Part shown: positions 63,271 to 64,000 of the stretch, piece by piece | How positions within the stretch are numbered: position 1 is the stretch's first letter | How the letters are laid out: every line of letters starts with the position of its first letter | NCBI RefSeq assembly: GCF_003584685.1 | Contig: NZ_AP018549.1 | Coordinates: 558,001-622,000 of the forward strand | Length of the DNA stretch: 64,000 nt | Direction of reading: 5' to 3' | Source: Lactobacillus paragasseri | Lineage (GTDB): Bacteria; Bacillota; Bacilli; Lactobacillales; Lactobacillaceae | Position numbers and translations under genes: made by a program | The notes under the pieces: model-generated | The model's database searches: none | Told to the model about the DNA's origin: nothing | Seen by the model: only the letters and a program-made list of their open reading frames with translations

Positions 63271-64000
63271 ATGAATAAAGTTACAATTGTTGGATCAATT
63301 AACGTTGACAACATTATGCATATCAAGAAACTTCCTCAACCAGGAGAAACAATAGCAATGTCCGAATTTTCAAAGGCAGCTGGTGGAAAAGGCGCAAATC
63401 AAGCAGTTGCAAGTAGTCGTGCCAAGAATGAAACAATATTTGTTGGCCGTGTTGGAGATGATGACAATGGCCGCTTTATGCTTGAACAATTTAAGGATAA
63501 TGGAGTTAATGTTGATCATGTAACAGTAACGCCTAATGAACAAACTGGTCAAGCTTATATCTTGCTTCAAGAATCTGGTCAAAATTCGATTATTATTCAA
63601 CATGGTGCCAACTTTGATGTAACTGCTGAAGATGTTAGAAATGCCAAGGATCAAATTGAAGATAGCGATTTTGTGATTGCACAATTTGAAACTCCACTTG
63701 AAGCAACTATTGAAGCCTTCAAGATTGCTAGAGCTGCAGGTAAAACTACTATTTTAAATCCTGCTCCTGCTCGTACTGACATTCCAAAAGAATTATTAGA
63801 GTTGACCGATTTAATTACTCCTAATGAAACTGAAGCTGAAAGTATTACCGGGATTAAGGTTGATAGTGAAGAATCAATGAAGAAAAGCAGTGAAGTCTTT
63901 CATCAGATGGGGATTAAAGGCGTAATTATCACTATTGGTGAACGTGGTTCTTATGTTTCCTATGAAGATATTGAAGAGATTATTCCAGCCTTTAAAGTCA
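63271..64000 (+). CDS. rbsK: Ribokinase, partial (C-terminal end outside the window)
   Basis: 243 codons from ATG 63271 (AAAGGAA upstream) to the window edge without a stop; the family is about 305 residues. PfkB/ribokinase features: VGSINVDNIM at the start, the first signature GGKGANQAVASSR, the NPAPAR segment and LITPNETEAESITG. The catalytic GAGD motif lies beyond the edge. Phosphorylates D-ribose. Confidence 0.92.
   Translation, partial: MNKVTIVGSINVDNIMHIKKLPQPGETIAMSEFSKAAGGKGANQAVASSRAKNETIFVGRVGDDDNGRFMLEQFKDNGVNVDHVTVTPNEQTGQAYILLQESGQNSIIIQHGANFDVTAEDVRNAKDQIEDSDFVIAQFETPLEATIEAFKIARAAGKTTILNPAPARTDIPKELLELTDLITPNETEAESITGIKVDSEESMKKSSEVFHQMGIKGVIITIGERGSYVSYEDIEEIIPAFKV

Noticed and set aside
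1-64000. CRISPR arrays, tRNA, rRNA or prophage genes
   Set aside because: Looked for regularly spaced repeats, rRNA-like conserved blocks, tRNA cloverleaf features and phage structural genes; none found by eye.

Overview
The window is AT-rich DNA from a Lactobacillus of the gasseri/johnsonii group, most likely L. gasseri or L. paragasseri. The main evidence is the pair of peptides at 44448-44882, which read as the gassericin T pair GatA/GatX. The gene content also fits a host-associated lactic acid bacterium: many amino-acid, peptide and sugar transporters, a GH42 beta-galactosidase, a trehalose PTS, Dps, and no respiratory genes. I saw no rRNA, tRNA, CRISPR array, insertion sequence or phage module.

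Layout. 1-4586 (minus): a PotBCAD-type ABC importer followed by an adenine deaminase that runs off the window. 4909-5829: an Rpn/PD-(D/E)XK protein. 6014-10373 (minus): an APC permease, a MarR-controlled multidrug MFS pump and a lipoprotein. 10678-11963: an M42 aminopeptidase and a small membrane protein. 12021-16087 (minus): the most unusual locus, in which two PsiD-like pyruvoyl decarboxylases of the phosphatidylserine-decarboxylase fold flank an APA-type amino acid/amine antiporter. 16263-21576: a decayed ORF, GH42 beta-galactosidase, DtpT-like peptide transporter and an MFS transporter. 21674-26551: a DUF915 lipoprotein, then MarR plus a heterodimeric ABC exporter whose first subunit is frameshifted. 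26601-30746: two paralogous amino-acid binding proteins with a T-box leader between them, driving an ABC importer operon. 31309-35829: trehalose locus treA-treR / treB with clear operators. 35972-38971: DUF4097 protein, uridine kinase, MFS transporter.

39114-48590 is a bacteriocin island. It holds a double-glycine pheromone peptide too short for most gene callers, a histidine kinase and LytTR regulator, a C39-peptidase ABC exporter and accessory protein, gassericin T and immunity, a rotting duplicated block, a thioredoxin-like accessory protein, a second pair of double-glycine peptides, and several small immunity-like proteins. The terminators of this region share sequence, and a block carrying the gatC 3' end, an immunity-like gene and the thioredoxin-like gene is present in an intact and a degenerate form, which points to repeated recombination.

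48705-64000: a P2-type cation ATPase, patatin-like lipase, a fused binding-protein/permease with its ATPase, an acetyltransferase, the phosphate operon pstS-C-A-B-B-phoU with a frameshift in pstA, a YfcC-family carrier with a cre site, Dps, an unknown protein, and the start of a ribokinase. Two otherwise intact genes carry single-base frameshifts (ABC exporter near 23767, pstA near 57677). These may be real or assembly errors.

Family names and homologies are from memory and reading; no search or alignment was run.
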